Of a DNA stretch of 64,000 nt, positions 35,935 through 44,482 are shown piece after piece (position 1 is the first letter of the stretch; every line of letters starts with the position of its first letter). Position numbers and translations under genes: made by a program. The stretch is from Candidatus Thorarchaeota archaeon (GTDB lineage Archaea; Asgardarchaeota; Thorarchaeia; Thorarchaeales; Thorarchaeaceae): assembly GCA_020348985.1 (NCBI GenBank), contig CP070761.1:1732591-1796590 (forward strand), read 5' to 3'. The notes below the pieces were generated by a model. It made no database searches. It was not told the DNA's origin and saw nothing but the letters and a program-made list of their open reading frames with translations.

Positions 35935-36072
35935 TTCAAGACCAGCGCCTTAATCCGGGCTTGGCTACCTCGGCATGATTCTCCCCACCTTTGGGGACAT
36001 TCAGCAGTGAATCTTTGGGAACTCCTTTTAAGCTTCGTGTAGCGAATAGCTGGGAGACGGAGAGCATCAAGC

Positions 36073-36504
36073 TTGGATCGAGGGTTCAGATTCCACGAAC
36101 ATACGGCGGATATCATTGTCGAATGTTGGGCACCTACACTATCAGTTGCATTCGAGGAGGCCGCCCTTGCGACTCTGGAGGTCATTCTTGATACCAAGAC
36201 CGTCGATCCACTTAATCCGGTCAGCATAGAAGTCAATGGTATTGACCGGAAGGAACTACTAGTCGAGTGGATAGGTAGGATAATTGCCCTAATTGACATC
36301 AATCAGCAATTTTTCTCGAAGTTTGAGATAGAGCGACTAGAGGAAGTTACAGGATCGTATGTCCTGAATGGCACAGCTTGGGGTGAATCGATAGATCTTG
36401 ATAAGCATGACACAAAAACAGAGGTCAAGGCTATGACCTATGCAGACCTACGAATAATTGATGAAGAAGGCAGGGTTACGGTCTGGTTCACTTTGGACCT
36501 CTAG
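36073..36504 (+). CDS. Archease, RtcB ligase activator
   Basis: The 143-residue protein has the archease pattern: FHEHTADIIVECW with the conserved metal-binding His/Asp, EAALATLEVI, LLVEWIGRIIALID, then GESIDLDKHDTKTEVKAMTY and the C-terminal VTVWFTLDL. Archease speeds guanylylation and turnover of the RtcB tRNA ligase that joins tRNA exons. No rtcB is in the window. TTG 36073 is the only start that keeps the FHEHTAD strand. It lies next to the two-intron tRNA-Ser gene. Confidence 0.92.
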   Translation: MDRGFRFHEHTADIIVECWAPTLSVAFEEAALATLEVILDTKTVDPLNPVSIEVNGIDRKELLVEWIGRIIALIDINQQFFSKFEIERLEEVTGSYVLNGTAWGESIDLDKHDTKTEVKAMTYADLRIIDEEGRVTVWFTLDL

Positions 36505-36518
36505 GATGTGTTGACGGA

Positions 36519-37376
36519 GTGAGCTTGAATGTTGCAATCCCGGATACTTCTCTTTCAGAGAGTGGTGATCTTCGTCAGAAGACAATCAAGGCTGGGAGAA
36601 TTGGCAGAGCTCTCGCGGTCTTTCGTGTAGAACATGCAGTTGTATATGACTCCGGTCTCTTGGACGATTCCATGTCTCAGGATGCGAATCTGCTGGTCAA
36701 GCTTCTCCGATATTTGGATACACCACAGTATCTACGCCGTCGAGCATTCTCACGTTCATCATCGCTGAAGTACGCCGGGCTACTCCCTCCTCTGAGAACA
36801 CAAAGCCATCCCCTAGCAGCACGAATTTCTGATCTCGCTGAAGGCGACATTAGATGGGGCATTCAGCTTCGACCGGGGAAGGTAGATCTGGGCCTGGACA
36901 AGCCGTTGAACTATGAGGGAAGAGTCAGCGAGAGGAATCCAACCCTCTTTGAAGTGACAAGCCCGCCTCCTAATGTTAAGCTCAATCAGATAGATCGAAG
37001 TGATGTTCCCCGATACTTTGGCTTTGAGGTGACGCGAGAAAGCAACTTGGTGAAGTGGCTAAAGGATATGGCAGGCACTACTAGAGTAGGCCTGTCCAGA
37101 AACGCTACAGAGTATGAGAAGCTCGAGAACGATCTCAAAACTACGGTTGAAGGAACCCTATCAGTTCTGGCAGTCTTTGGAGGTCCCGACCACGGTGTTC
37201 AGGAAGTAATCAAGTCAATGGGCGCATCGCCCTCCGAGTGCATCGACTTTTGGCTGAACGCTATACCGGGTCAGGGAACAGAGACTGTAAGGCTCGACGA
37301 GGCACTTCTAGTGAGTCTGGGCCTTCTCAATCATTCGCTAGGACGTTTCGTGGCAAAACCAGGGTTCTATGAATAG
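36519..37376 (+). CDS. SPOUT RNA methyltransferase (COG2106-like)
   Basis: The 285-residue protein begins VAIPDTSLSESGDLRQKTIKAGRIGRALAVFRV and contains LLPPLRTQSHPL, both typical of the COG2106/C9orf114 SPOUT family, and ends in GLLNHSLGRFVAKPGFYE. These knotted SAM enzymes are predicted RNA uridine methylases. In many archaea this gene directly precedes rpl3. Here a glycyl radical enzyme gene separates them. GTG 36519 is the start. It begins 15 bases after archease, so the two are probably co-transcribed. Confidence 0.88.
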   Translation: MSLNVAIPDTSLSESGDLRQKTIKAGRIGRALAVFRVEHAVVYDSGLLDDSMSQDANLLVKLLRYLDTPQYLRRRAFSRSSSLKYAGLLPPLRTQSHPLAARISDLAEGDIRWGIQLRPGKVDLGLDKPLNYEGRVSERNPTLFEVTSPPPNVKLNQIDRSDVPRYFGFEVTRESNLVKWLKDMAGTTRVGLSRNATEYEKLENDLKTTVEGTLSVLAVFGGPDHGVQEVIKSMGASPSECIDFWLNAIPGQGTETVRLDEALLVSLGLLNHSLGRFVAKPGFYE

Positions 37377-37434
37377 TCTCAACGAAAGCAAGAAAAGCAC
37401 AGAGAGGTGCAGAATTCAGAAGAAGGATTCAGCT

Positions 37435-39801
37435 ATGCTCTCTGATAGAGTAGAACGCTTGAGGAAACAGAGCGTTCGTACAAGGCCCTATATCTCCACA
37501 GAGCGAGCACAGCTGCTAACCGATTTCTATCAAAGTGGTGCCAGTAGCGGCGTGTCGGTACCTATCGCACGGGCTCTTGCTTTCAAGCATATTCTGTCAA
37601 ACATGACTATTGGCATAAATGATGGAGAACTGATAGTTGGTGAACGTGGGCCGGTGCCCAGGGCCACACCAACATATCCGGAACTATGCTGTCATAGTCT
37701 CCAGGATTTCTCGATACTGAACTCAAGAGAGAGATCCAGATTCATTGTGAGTGAAGAATCACGCAGAATCTATGATGAAGAAATCATCCCATTCTGGAAT
37801 GGCAAGACTATGAGAGAGAAGGTCTTCGCGGCAATGTCAGAAGAGTGGATGAGGGCCTTCAATGCAGGAGTCTTCACAGAGTTCATGGAACAAAGAGCAC
37901 CAGGTCACGCAATTCTTGATGACAAAATCTACCACAAGGGATTGAACGATTTCAAGCATGAAATCGAGGCTCAGATTGGCACTCTAGATTCTGAGAATGA
38001 TCCTGATGCAGATGCAAAGGAACAGGAACTCCGGGCTATGGCGATAACAGCTGATGCGCTGATAGTGTTTGCACATCGACATGCAGATAGAGCAAAAGAA
38101 ATGGCGGCCAAGGAGTCGAATTCAGAAAGAAGAACCGAGCTTGAAAGGATTGCAGATATTTGCTCGCATGTTCCTGCTAATGCTCCAAGGAATTTCTGGG
38201 AAGCACTACAGATGTACTGGTTTATCCATCTGGGAGTTATCCTAGAATTGAATGTATGGGATTCCTTCAACCCGGGTAGACTAGATCAGAATCTCTATCC
38301 TTTCTACAAGAGAGATCTTGAGTCAGGGCAATTGGACGAAACGACGGCCAAAGAGCTGCTCCACTGCTTCTGGATCAAATTCAATAACCAACCTGCTCCA
38401 CCAAAAGTAGGTATCACAGAAGAACAGAGTGGAACCTATCAGGACTTTGCGTTGATCAATTCTGGAGGTCTGAAACAAGACGGGACAGATGGTGTTAACG
38501 AGCTCTCTTTCCTCATTCTGGACGTTCTGAAAGAGATGCATCTCATGATGCCCAGTGTGTGCATCCAGTTAAGTGAGAAGAATCCAGATGAGTTCCTGAA
38601 AAGAGCGATTGAAGTCATAAATGAAGGATTTGGACAGCCTTCTGTTTTCAGCACTGATACTATAATCAAGGAGTTTCTACGTGCTGGAAAGTCACTTGAA
38701 GACGCTAGGTCTGGTGGTCCTAGTGGCTGTGTGACAATCAGTGCATTTGGTAAGGAGAGCTGCATCCTTACGGGGTACTTCAACTGGCCGAAGATTCTTG
38801 AGATCACACTCAACAATGGTTTCGATCCGAACACCAAACAGCAGGTAGGACCACAGACCGGAGATCCATTGACATTCATATCGTACGAGGAGCTCTTCAA
38901 CGCATATACTGCTCAGCTGAGGTATTTCATTGATCTAAAGATTGAAGGTAACAACATCATCGAACGTCTTTATGCCGAGGAAATGCCTGCACCATTTCTT
39001 TCTATGCTCTTTGATGACTGTATATCAAAAGGGAAGGATTACCACGATGGTGGACCTAGATACAAAAGCACCTACATCCAAGGCGTAGGATTGGGCACTG
39101 TAACTGACTCTCTCTCCGCAATCAGATACCATGTCTTTGACAGGAAAGACATCAATATGAAAGACCTTCTGGAGGCCCTTTCCACTAATTTTGAAGGGGC
39201 AGAGAAGACTCGCCAAATACTCTTACAGCGAACTCCCAACTTCGGAAACGATGACGATTATGCCGACTCTATCGCCCAGGAGGTCTTCAATGTCTATTTC
39301 GAAGCGCTTGACGGCCGTCCTAACACAAAAGGCGGAGAGTATAGAGTCAACCTCCTTCCAACCACAGTACACATCTACTTTGGCCAAGTTACGGGCGCCA
39401 CTCCCAACGGAAGGGCAGCTTGTGCACCGCTGTCTGACGGGATCTCACCGAGTCCCGGTGCCGACAAGAATGGACCCACCGCCGTCATCAAATCCGTGGC
39501 AAAGATTGACCATGTCAAGACAGGCGGAACACTGCTGAATCAGAAGCTCTGGCCCCAGTTACTAGCCAGCAAAGAGGGCTTTGAGAAGCTGGCTCATTTG
39601 ATTAGGACCTACTTCCGGATGGAAGGGCATCACATACAATTCAATGTAGTCGACGCAGAAACCCTGAAACAGGCCCAACTGGATCCCGACTCACACAGAG
39701 ACCTCATTGTTCGTGTTGCAGGTTACAGCGACTACTTTGTGGACATAGGTAGAGACCTGCAGGACGAGATTATCGGTCGAACCGAACATAAACGATTCTA
39801 A
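37435..39801 (+). CDS. Glycyl radical enzyme of the PFL/decarboxylase type, subtype unknown
   Basis: The 788-residue protein has the catalytic Cys in GPSGCVTISAFGKE (codon 38728) and the glycyl-radical loop RVAGYSDYF (Gly codon 39721, 26 residues from the end). GYFNWPKILEITLNNG after the Cys most recalls 4-hydroxyphenylacetate-decarboxylase-like enzymes. These and the dehydratases usually read GCVE at the active site. Here it is GCVT, so the reaction cannot be assigned. ATG 37435 follows GAAGAAGGA. The frame is open from 37369, overlapping the SPOUT gene. No activase is adjacent. Confidence 0.88.
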   Translation: MLSDRVERLRKQSVRTRPYISTERAQLLTDFYQSGASSGVSVPIARALAFKHILSNMTIGINDGELIVGERGPVPRATPTYPELCCHSLQDFSILNSRERSRFIVSEESRRIYDEEIIPFWNGKTMREKVFAAMSEEWMRAFNAGVFTEFMEQRAPGHAILDDKIYHKGLNDFKHEIEAQIGTLDSENDPDADAKEQELRAMAITADALIVFAHRHADRAKEMAAKESNSERRTELERIADICSHVPANAPRNFWEALQMYWFIHLGVILELNVWDSFNPGRLDQNLYPFYKRDLESGQLDETTAKELLHCFWIKFNNQPAPPKVGITEEQSGTYQDFALINSGGLKQDGTDGVNELSFLILDVLKEMHLMMPSVCIQLSEKNPDEFLKRAIEVINEGFGQPSVFSTDTIIKEFLRAGKSLEDARSGGPSGCVTISAFGKESCILTGYFNWPKILEITLNNGFDPNTKQQVGPQTGDPLTFISYEELFNAYTAQLRYFIDLKIEGNNIIERLYAEEMPAPFLSMLFDDCISKGKDYHDGGPRYKSTYIQGVGLGTVTDSLSAIRYHVFDRKDINMKDLLEALSTNFEGAEKTRQILLQRTPNFGNDDDYADSIAQEVFNVYFEALDGRPNTKGGEYRVNLLPTTVHIYFGQVTGATPNGRAACAPLSDGISPSPGADKNGPTAVIKSVAKIDHVKTGGTLLNQKLWPQLLASKEGFEKLAHLIRTYFRMEGHHIQFNVVDAETLKQAQLDPDSHRDLIVRVAGYSDYFVDIGRDLQDEIIGRTEHKRF

Positions 39802-39832
39802 TCAATCGAGGGCCTAATTGGTCAGTGGGGAA

Positions 39833-39844
39833 GTTTTAAAAACG
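39833..39844 (+). promoter_or_regulatory. TATA box of the L3 operon
   Basis: AGTTTTAAAAAC is the only TATA-like element in the 148-base gap between the glycyl radical enzyme and rpl3. Transcription from about 39865 would leave an 85-base leader. Confidence 0.5.
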
Positions 39845-39871
39845 GAACCTCCTCTTGCGCGCGCTGTAGAA

Positions 39872-39925
39872 CGAATAGCCCAGTCTGAAGACTATTCGAT
39901 ATATTGACTATGAACGGAACTGGGC
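39872..39925 (+). promoter_or_regulatory. Candidate pseudoknot in the L3 mRNA leader
   Basis: CGAATAG (39872-39878) can pair with CTATTCG (39892-39898), and CCCAGT (39879-39884) with ACTGGG (39919-39924). The order a-b-a'-b' is that of an H-type pseudoknot ending 25 bases before ATG 39950. It may be a ribosomal-protein feedback site. This is inference. Confidence 0.45.
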
Positions 39926-39949
39926 TGCAAAACTACGGGTGAATTTGTA

Positions 39950-40957
39950 ATGGCGCATAGAAAGAAGCAGGCACCAAGACGCGGCAGTCTTGCATATCTG
40001 CCACGAGGTAGGGCTTCTCGGTTTATTCCCCGGATAAAGAATTGGCCTGAGTGGATCGAATCATCTGCAAAGCTACTTGGCTTCATAGGATTCAAGGCTG
40101 GCATGTCACACGCTGTGATGACTGTTCAACACCCCAACAGTCCGTTCAAAGGACAGGAAAGAGTCATCCCTGTGACAATACTGGATACTCCACCAATTCG
40201 GCCCTTTAGCATTCGAGGATTGAAGGCAACACCCTACGGCCACAAGCAGGTCACTGAGGTGTTGACAGAGAATCTATCTGACGATCTAAGAAAGACGATG
40301 CCTTTGCCAAAGGAATATGATCACGACGCCAAGATGGCTGAGTTCGAATCCCATCTAGACTCACTTTCTGAGATTCGAATGTTGATTCATACACAACCTA
40401 GACTTGCGGGAGTTGCAAAGAAGAAGCCCGACATCTGTGAGTACAAGATTGGTGCCCCGAGCGTTCAGGAGGCCTTCGATTACGCCAAGGAAATACTCGG
40501 TACAGATGTCAGAATAGCTGACGTCCTGAACGAAGGAGTCCTAGTAGACTCGATAGCAGTCACAAAGGGCCACGGATTTCAAGGTCCAGTGCGTCGATGG
40601 GGCGTTAGAATCCTCCAGCACAAATCAAGAAAGACCAAACGTGGCGTTGGCTGTATCGGGCCATGGTCCCCTACGAACATCCGGTACAGTGTACCGAGAC
40701 CTGGCCAGACAGGCTTCCACACACGCACCAGCTTCAACAATGAAGTATTGAGAATGGGTGAGCGTGGCGAGGAAATCACGCCTCCTGGTGGGTTTGTGAA
40801 CTACGGTGTGATCCGAGGAGACTATGCCATATTGTGGGGATCCATTCCTGGTACTGTCAAACGGCCTGTAAGATTGAGGTTTGCCATCCGCCCCTCGAAG
40901 TCGCATCTGGGTCAAGTGACCCAGGTTAGCTACGTTAGTACGACATCGAAGCAATAG
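39950..40957 (+). CDS. rpl3: 50S ribosomal protein L3
   Basis: The 335-residue protein matches archaeal/eukaryotic L3: start AHRKKQAPRRGSLAYLPRGRA, GFKAGMSHAV, VTKGHGFQGPVRRWGV, and HTRTSFNNEVLRMGERG near the end. It nucleates 50S assembly near the peptidyl-transferase centre. ATG 39950 follows GGTGA and a leader with a possible pseudoknot. It is the first gene of rpl3-rpl4-rpl23-rpl2. Confidence 0.97.
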   Translation: MAHRKKQAPRRGSLAYLPRGRASRFIPRIKNWPEWIESSAKLLGFIGFKAGMSHAVMTVQHPNSPFKGQERVIPVTILDTPPIRPFSIRGLKATPYGHKQVTEVLTENLSDDLRKTMPLPKEYDHDAKMAEFESHLDSLSEIRMLIHTQPRLAGVAKKKPDICEYKIGAPSVQEAFDYAKEILGTDVRIADVLNEGVLVDSIAVTKGHGFQGPVRRWGVRILQHKSRKTKRGVGCIGPWSPTNIRYSVPRPGQTGFHTRTSFNNEVLRMGERGEEITPPGGFVNYGVIRGDYAILWGSIPGTVKRPVRLRFAIRPSKSHLGQVTQVSYVSTTSKQ

Positions 40958-40971
40958 GAGGAGAAATGTAA

Positions 40972-41760
40972 ATGTCAAGCGTCAAGACATATTCGTTGAA
41001 AGGCAAAGCAGGACCTCAGGTAACGCTACCGGAGCACTTCGGCACACCTTATCGCCCCGATTTGATAAAGAGGGCAGTCCTGGCCGTACAGTCACGCAGA
41101 CGTCGGCCACACGGAGTTGATGAGCTGGCTGGCAAACGCACGACAGCTCAAAGCTGGCAGACTGGCCATGGAAGATCTCGTATTCCGCGTGTGAAGGGTA
41201 GAGGAACACCAGCCGCCAATTTGGGGGCATTTGCTCCTGGAACTGTTGGAGGCCGAGTTGCTCATCCTCCGGAAGCACGTAAGGTGATTGTTGAAAGGGT
41301 CAACAAGAGAGAGAATCGTCTAGCTATCCGTTCGGCAATTGCGGCCACAGCCAACAAGGAGGTTGTGGAATCCAGAGGGCACAAGATAGAATCAGTACCT
41401 GCAATTCCTCTTGTGGTTGCCGACACGCTAGAAAGCCTGACCACTACCAAAGAAGTCAGAGCAGTCGTCTCGGCATTGGGACTTGAGGAGGACCTATTGA
41501 GAGCGACTAATGGCCGCAAGGTTCGGGCCGGAAAAGGGAAAATGCGTGGTCGAAAGATGAAGACACCCAAGTCGTTCCTGATTGTTGTTGGACAAGACCT
41601 CGGAATTGGTTTGGCAGCACGCAATTTGCCAGGCGTCGATATAGCTGAAGTACACGGACTTAATGCAGAGTTATTGGCTCCAGGAACACATCCTGGACGT
41701 TTAGTACTCTGGACCAAGTCTGCCATAGAGCGGCTTGGGGGAGAAGGACTTTTCATGTGA
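40972..41760 (+). CDS. rpl4: 50S ribosomal protein L4 (L4e type)
   Basis: The 262-residue protein is of the archaeal/eukaryotic L4 type. KVYSLKG-like start YSLKGKAGPQVTLPEHF, QSRRRRPHGVDELAGKRTTAQSWQTGHG (tunnel loop) and RGTPAANLGAFAPGTVGGR follow one another. The C-terminal globular part has GRKMKTPKSFLIVVGQDLG. It lines the exit tunnel. AGGAGGAG about 10 bases upstream supports ATG 40972. The gene follows rpl3 by 14 bases. Confidence 0.97.
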   Translation: MSSVKTYSLKGKAGPQVTLPEHFGTPYRPDLIKRAVLAVQSRRRRPHGVDELAGKRTTAQSWQTGHGRSRIPRVKGRGTPAANLGAFAPGTVGGRVAHPPEARKVIVERVNKRENRLAIRSAIAATANKEVVESRGHKIESVPAIPLVVADTLESLTTTKEVRAVVSALGLEEDLLRATNGRKVRAGKGKMRGRKMKTPKSFLIVVGQDLGIGLAARNLPGVDIAEVHGLNAELLAPGTHPGRLVLWTKSAIERLGGEGLFM

Positions 41761-41770
41761 GGCGCTTATT

Positions 41771-42034
41771 ATGGTTGATCCAAATGTCATAATCATTCGC
41801 CCTATTGTCACTGAGGCAAGCTTGGAAGCTGTTGACAACGAGAACAAGCTCACTTTCTTTGTCATTCGTACTTCCAATAAGAACACAATCAAGTGGGCCG
41901 TGGAGTCCCTTTACGAGGTTGTTGTCGAGAAGGTCAACACGATGATAATGCCAGATGGGACGAAGAAGGCATTCGTGCGACTAGCGCCGGAGTACAGCGC
42001 AGCCGAAGTCGCAACAAAGCTGGGGATATTCTAA
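41771..42034 (+). CDS. rpl23: 50S ribosomal protein L23
   Basis: The 87-residue protein of the tunnel exit, part of the SRP docking site, begins with VDPNVIIIRPIVTEASLEAVD and has KNTIKWAVESLYEVVVEKVNTMI and the GTKKAFVRLAPEYSAAEVATKLGIF end typical of archaeal L23. ATG 41771 is preferred over an in-frame start at 41735 inside rpl4, since conserved sequence begins there. It lies 10 bases after rpl4. Confidence 0.96.
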   Translation: MVDPNVIIIRPIVTEASLEAVDNENKLTFFVIRTSNKNTIKWAVESLYEVVVEKVNTMIMPDGTKKAFVRLAPEYSAAEVATKLGIF

Positions 42035-42046
42035 GGAGGGATTTCA

Positions 42047-42766
42047 ATGGGTAGACGTATTCTAGTTCAAAGAAAGGGTCGCGGTACAACTCAGTGGCGT
42101 AGTCCTAGTCACAAGAAAATCGCTCCTGCAAGACATCCCAAGTGGGCACCTGACAAGACCTACATCGGCAGAGTCATTGACATGCATCATGAATCTGGTC
42201 GTGGTGCACCTCTGGCTGAGATCAAGTATGAGGAAGAATCGAAAGTCCACTATATGGTTGCCCCGGAGGGGATATTCGTGGGCCAAGTCATTGAGTGTGG
42301 CCCAGATGCTGCATTGGCAAATGGTAACACACTGATGCTTGAACATATCCCAGAAGGTACTCCAATCTACAACATTGAAGGCAGTCCGGGAGACGGTGGC
42401 AAGTTTGTCAAATCCTCTGGTCTTGCTGCTACGATTATTTCTGCAGACAAGACCAAGGCTATGGTTCGTCTTCCAAGTGGGACCCAGAAGGCCTTCAGTC
42501 CACGATGCAGGGCCACAGTCGGAATTGTAGCCGGAGGTGGTCGCCCTGAGAAACCATTCCTCAAGGCTGGCACTGTGTGGCATCACACACGCGGAAAGGC
42601 TCGAAAATGGCCTGTCACAAGAGGTGCAGCAATGGTCGCAGCTTCACATCCGCATGGTGGTGGTTCACATCAATCACCCGGTAGACCGACGACTGTGAGT
42701 CGACATGCGCCGCCAGGTCGAAAGGTGGGCAACATTGCAGCCAGACGCACTGGTCGGAAGAAGTAG
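42047..42766 (+). CDS. rpl2: 50S ribosomal protein L2
   Basis: The 239-residue protein is of the archaeal/eukaryotic L2 type. GRRILVQRKGRGTTQWRSP lies at the N-terminus, the RNA-binding middle IDMHHESGRGAPLAEIKYEE follows, and the C-terminal GGGRPEKPFLKAG and HPHGGGSHQSPGRPTTVSRHAPPGRKVG contain the conserved His of the peptidyl-transferase region. AAGGAGGGA precedes ATG 42047. It is the last gene of this ribosomal cluster. S19, L22 and S3, which usually follow, are absent. Confidence 0.97.
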   Translation: MGRRILVQRKGRGTTQWRSPSHKKIAPARHPKWAPDKTYIGRVIDMHHESGRGAPLAEIKYEEESKVHYMVAPEGIFVGQVIECGPDAALANGNTLMLEHIPEGTPIYNIEGSPGDGGKFVKSSGLAATIISADKTKAMVRLPSGTQKAFSPRCRATVGIVAGGGRPEKPFLKAGTVWHHTRGKARKWPVTRGAAMVAASHPHGGGSHQSPGRPTTVSRHAPPGRKVGNIAARRTGRKK

Positions 42767-42778
42767 ACAACAACTGTA

Positions 42779-42822
42779 GAGATGAAGAGGAGCAACCTCT
42801 TCTCTCACGATTTCTTCTTTTC
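42779..42822 (+). terminator. Hairpin and T-rich tract after rpl2
   Basis: GAAGAGG-AGCAA-CCTCTTC forms a seven-pair stem, extended by GAGA/TCTC, followed by a T/C-rich stretch (42810-42822). It lies 12 bases after the rpl2 stop and probably ends the L3-L2 transcript. Confidence 0.55.
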
Positions 42823-42913
42823 CAGCTCGCTTAGCTGACGTTCTAGTTCATGTCCCACCTGTATTACTCACAGCCATATCCTGAGAGTATGCAAATCCAG
42901 TTGGGACTGTTCC

Positions 42914-43099
42914 ATGCGACTCATTGCCGTCCATTTACCAGAGAGAATTGTCAGCGATATCGAGCGCTTAGTAGAGAAGGGACTCTATCCAAATCGGTCC
43001 GAAACAATACGGATTGCTATTCGAGACCTCCTGAAACGCGAGCTTTGGGATCGTGGTAATAGTGAGCACAAACCCGTGATAGAGGTGGCCAAAAAGTGA
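42914..43099 (+). CDS. Ribbon-helix-helix regulator, CdrS-like
   Basis: The 61-residue protein has the RHH pattern: a basic beta strand RLIAVHLPERI, then two helices (VSDIERLVEKG and SETIRIAIRDLLKREL). In haloarchaea a short RHH protein, CdrS, sits upstream of ftsZ2 and controls cell-division genes. The size, fold and position here match that arrangement. The stop overlaps the ftsZ GTG start by 4 bases. Assignment as CdrS rests on context. Confidence 0.82.
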   Translation: MRLIAVHLPERIVSDIERLVEKGLYPNRSETIRIAIRDLLKRELWDRGNSEHKPVIEVAKK

Positions 43100-44364
43100 G
43101 ATCGCTCATAGACTCTGCGAGAGAGCACAGTCGAGGGGAGAGGAGCACATCTCCTACTAGGGACATGGGACAGGCTAGGATTGTTGTTGTTGGTTGCGGT
43201 GGAGCAGGAAATAACACAATCAAGCGTTTGATGACGATTGGTGTACAAGGTGCGGAGTGTGTTGCTATAAACACAGACAAACAGCATCTCGCTGTCACTA
43301 CGGCGCACAGGAAGCTCTTGATTGGGGAGAAGACAACTCGAGGTCTGGGCGCTGGAGGCTACCCACACGTTGGACGAGCTGCAGCTGAAGAAAGCACCCA
43401 ACAGATTTCTGAGCTTCTCCGTGACGCTGATCTTGTCTTTATCGCTGCAGGAATGGGCGGGGGTACAGGCACAGGTAGTGCTCCAGTGGTTGCAGATATT
43501 GCAAAGAAGAACGATGCCATTGTCGTTGGAGTCGTAACAATGCCTTTCGATCTTGAAAGGAATCGAATGGACAAAGCGAAGTCAGGCTTGGCAAGGTTAC
43601 AGGAGAATACGGACACAACGGTTGTGATCGATAATCAGAAGCTAATGGAACTCGTTCCCGATCTTCCACTTGAGGAGGCTTTTGGTGTTGCAGATGAAGT
43701 ACTAGCAGGCTTCGTGAAAGGAATAACTGAGACAATCGCTCTCCCAAGCCTAATCAATCTGGACTATGCTGATGTAAGATCGATAATCTGCAATGGCGGA
43801 GTTGCGCTAGTAGGCATAGGAGAGGCAACAGGGTCAGATAGGGCAGAAGAGGCAATCAGAAACGCGCTGAATAGTCCACTTCTTGAAGTTGAATGGGGTG
43901 GAGCAACTGGTGCTCTCATACATATTACGGGCGGTCCCGACATGTCGCTTGCTGAAGCAAACAATGTGGGTGATCAGGTATCTAAGAAGATGAGTGAGGA
44001 AGCGACCGTCATTTGGGGTGCTCGAGTCGACCCACGGCTGACCGGCATGTTACGTGTAATGTTGATACTTACGGGAGTCAAGAGTCCACAACTACTCCCA
44101 CGTGCAAAAGAAGAACCAAAGACGGAGCCTGTAAGAAAGCGTTTGGCTGACCTTGGCATCCTTGCCACTTACGCAAGTTCCACTTCGCGTAAGGCAAAGT
44201 TACCAGCAGTTGGCAAGATTCCCTCAGTGTCTGGTGCAAAGTCGTGGGAAGAGCGATTGAAGCCTCTGGAAAAGCGATTGTCTACTCCTCGACCGGAATC
44301 GGAGAAGAAGGTCGAGAGAAAGAGCATTGAGGAGCTCGGTCTTCGCAGACTCTTTCGACAATGA
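43096..44364 (+). CDS. ftsZ: Cell-division protein FtsZ
   Basis: The 422-residue tubulin-like GTPase has VVVGCGGAGNNTIKRL (G1), the tubulin signature MGGGTGTGSAP, NTD-type loops and the T7 region NLDYADVRSIICNGGVALVGIGEA. A C-terminal extension of about 85 residues, basic and proline-containing, ends in a peptide GLRRLFRQ that may bind a membrane anchor such as SepF (inference; no SepF is in the window). It starts at GTG, overlapping the RHH gene by 4 bases. The N-terminal 24 residues before QARIVVVG are not conserved. Confidence 0.96.
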   Translation: MRSLIDSAREHSRGERSTSPTRDMGQARIVVVGCGGAGNNTIKRLMTIGVQGAECVAINTDKQHLAVTTAHRKLLIGEKTTRGLGAGGYPHVGRAAAEESTQQISELLRDADLVFIAAGMGGGTGTGSAPVVADIAKKNDAIVVGVVTMPFDLERNRMDKAKSGLARLQENTDTTVVIDNQKLMELVPDLPLEEAFGVADEVLAGFVKGITETIALPSLINLDYADVRSIICNGGVALVGIGEATGSDRAEEAIRNALNSPLLEVEWGGATGALIHITGGPDMSLAEANNVGDQVSKKMSEEATVIWGARVDPRLTGMLRVMLILTGVKSPQLLPRAKEEPKTEPVRKRLADLGILATYASSTSRKAKLPAVGKIPSVSGAKSWEERLKPLEKRLSTPRPESEKKVERKSIEELGLRRLFRQ

Positions 44365-44482
44365 GCGCAATGTCGTGACAAGCGGGCGTCCGAAGCCTTG
44401 TGCAAACCTAGTCTAGACTAGCTGAACTCAGGTGGCTACACCTGTCGATTAGTCTTCTATTCCATTCAGTAACTATCTGTAG

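Larger units (their letters stand above)
35825..35974 (-). tRNA. trnS: tRNA-Ser (TGA) with two introns
   Basis: The acceptor is GCCGAGG/CCTCGGC with G73 and encoded CCA. The D arm is GCC...GGC. The anticodon arm is CTGGT-CTTGAAA-ACCAG with anticodon TGA. The variable arm contains GTCC-TAT-GGAC, and the T arm is GTGAG-TTCAAAT-CTCAC. Intron 1 (35903-35934) is at 37/38 with central helix CTTG/CAAG and bulges AAT and CAA. Intron 2 (35843-35872) is in the T loop at 58/59 with GTTC/GAAC and a nine-pair inner helix. The mature length is 85 plus CCA. Confidence 0.92.
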
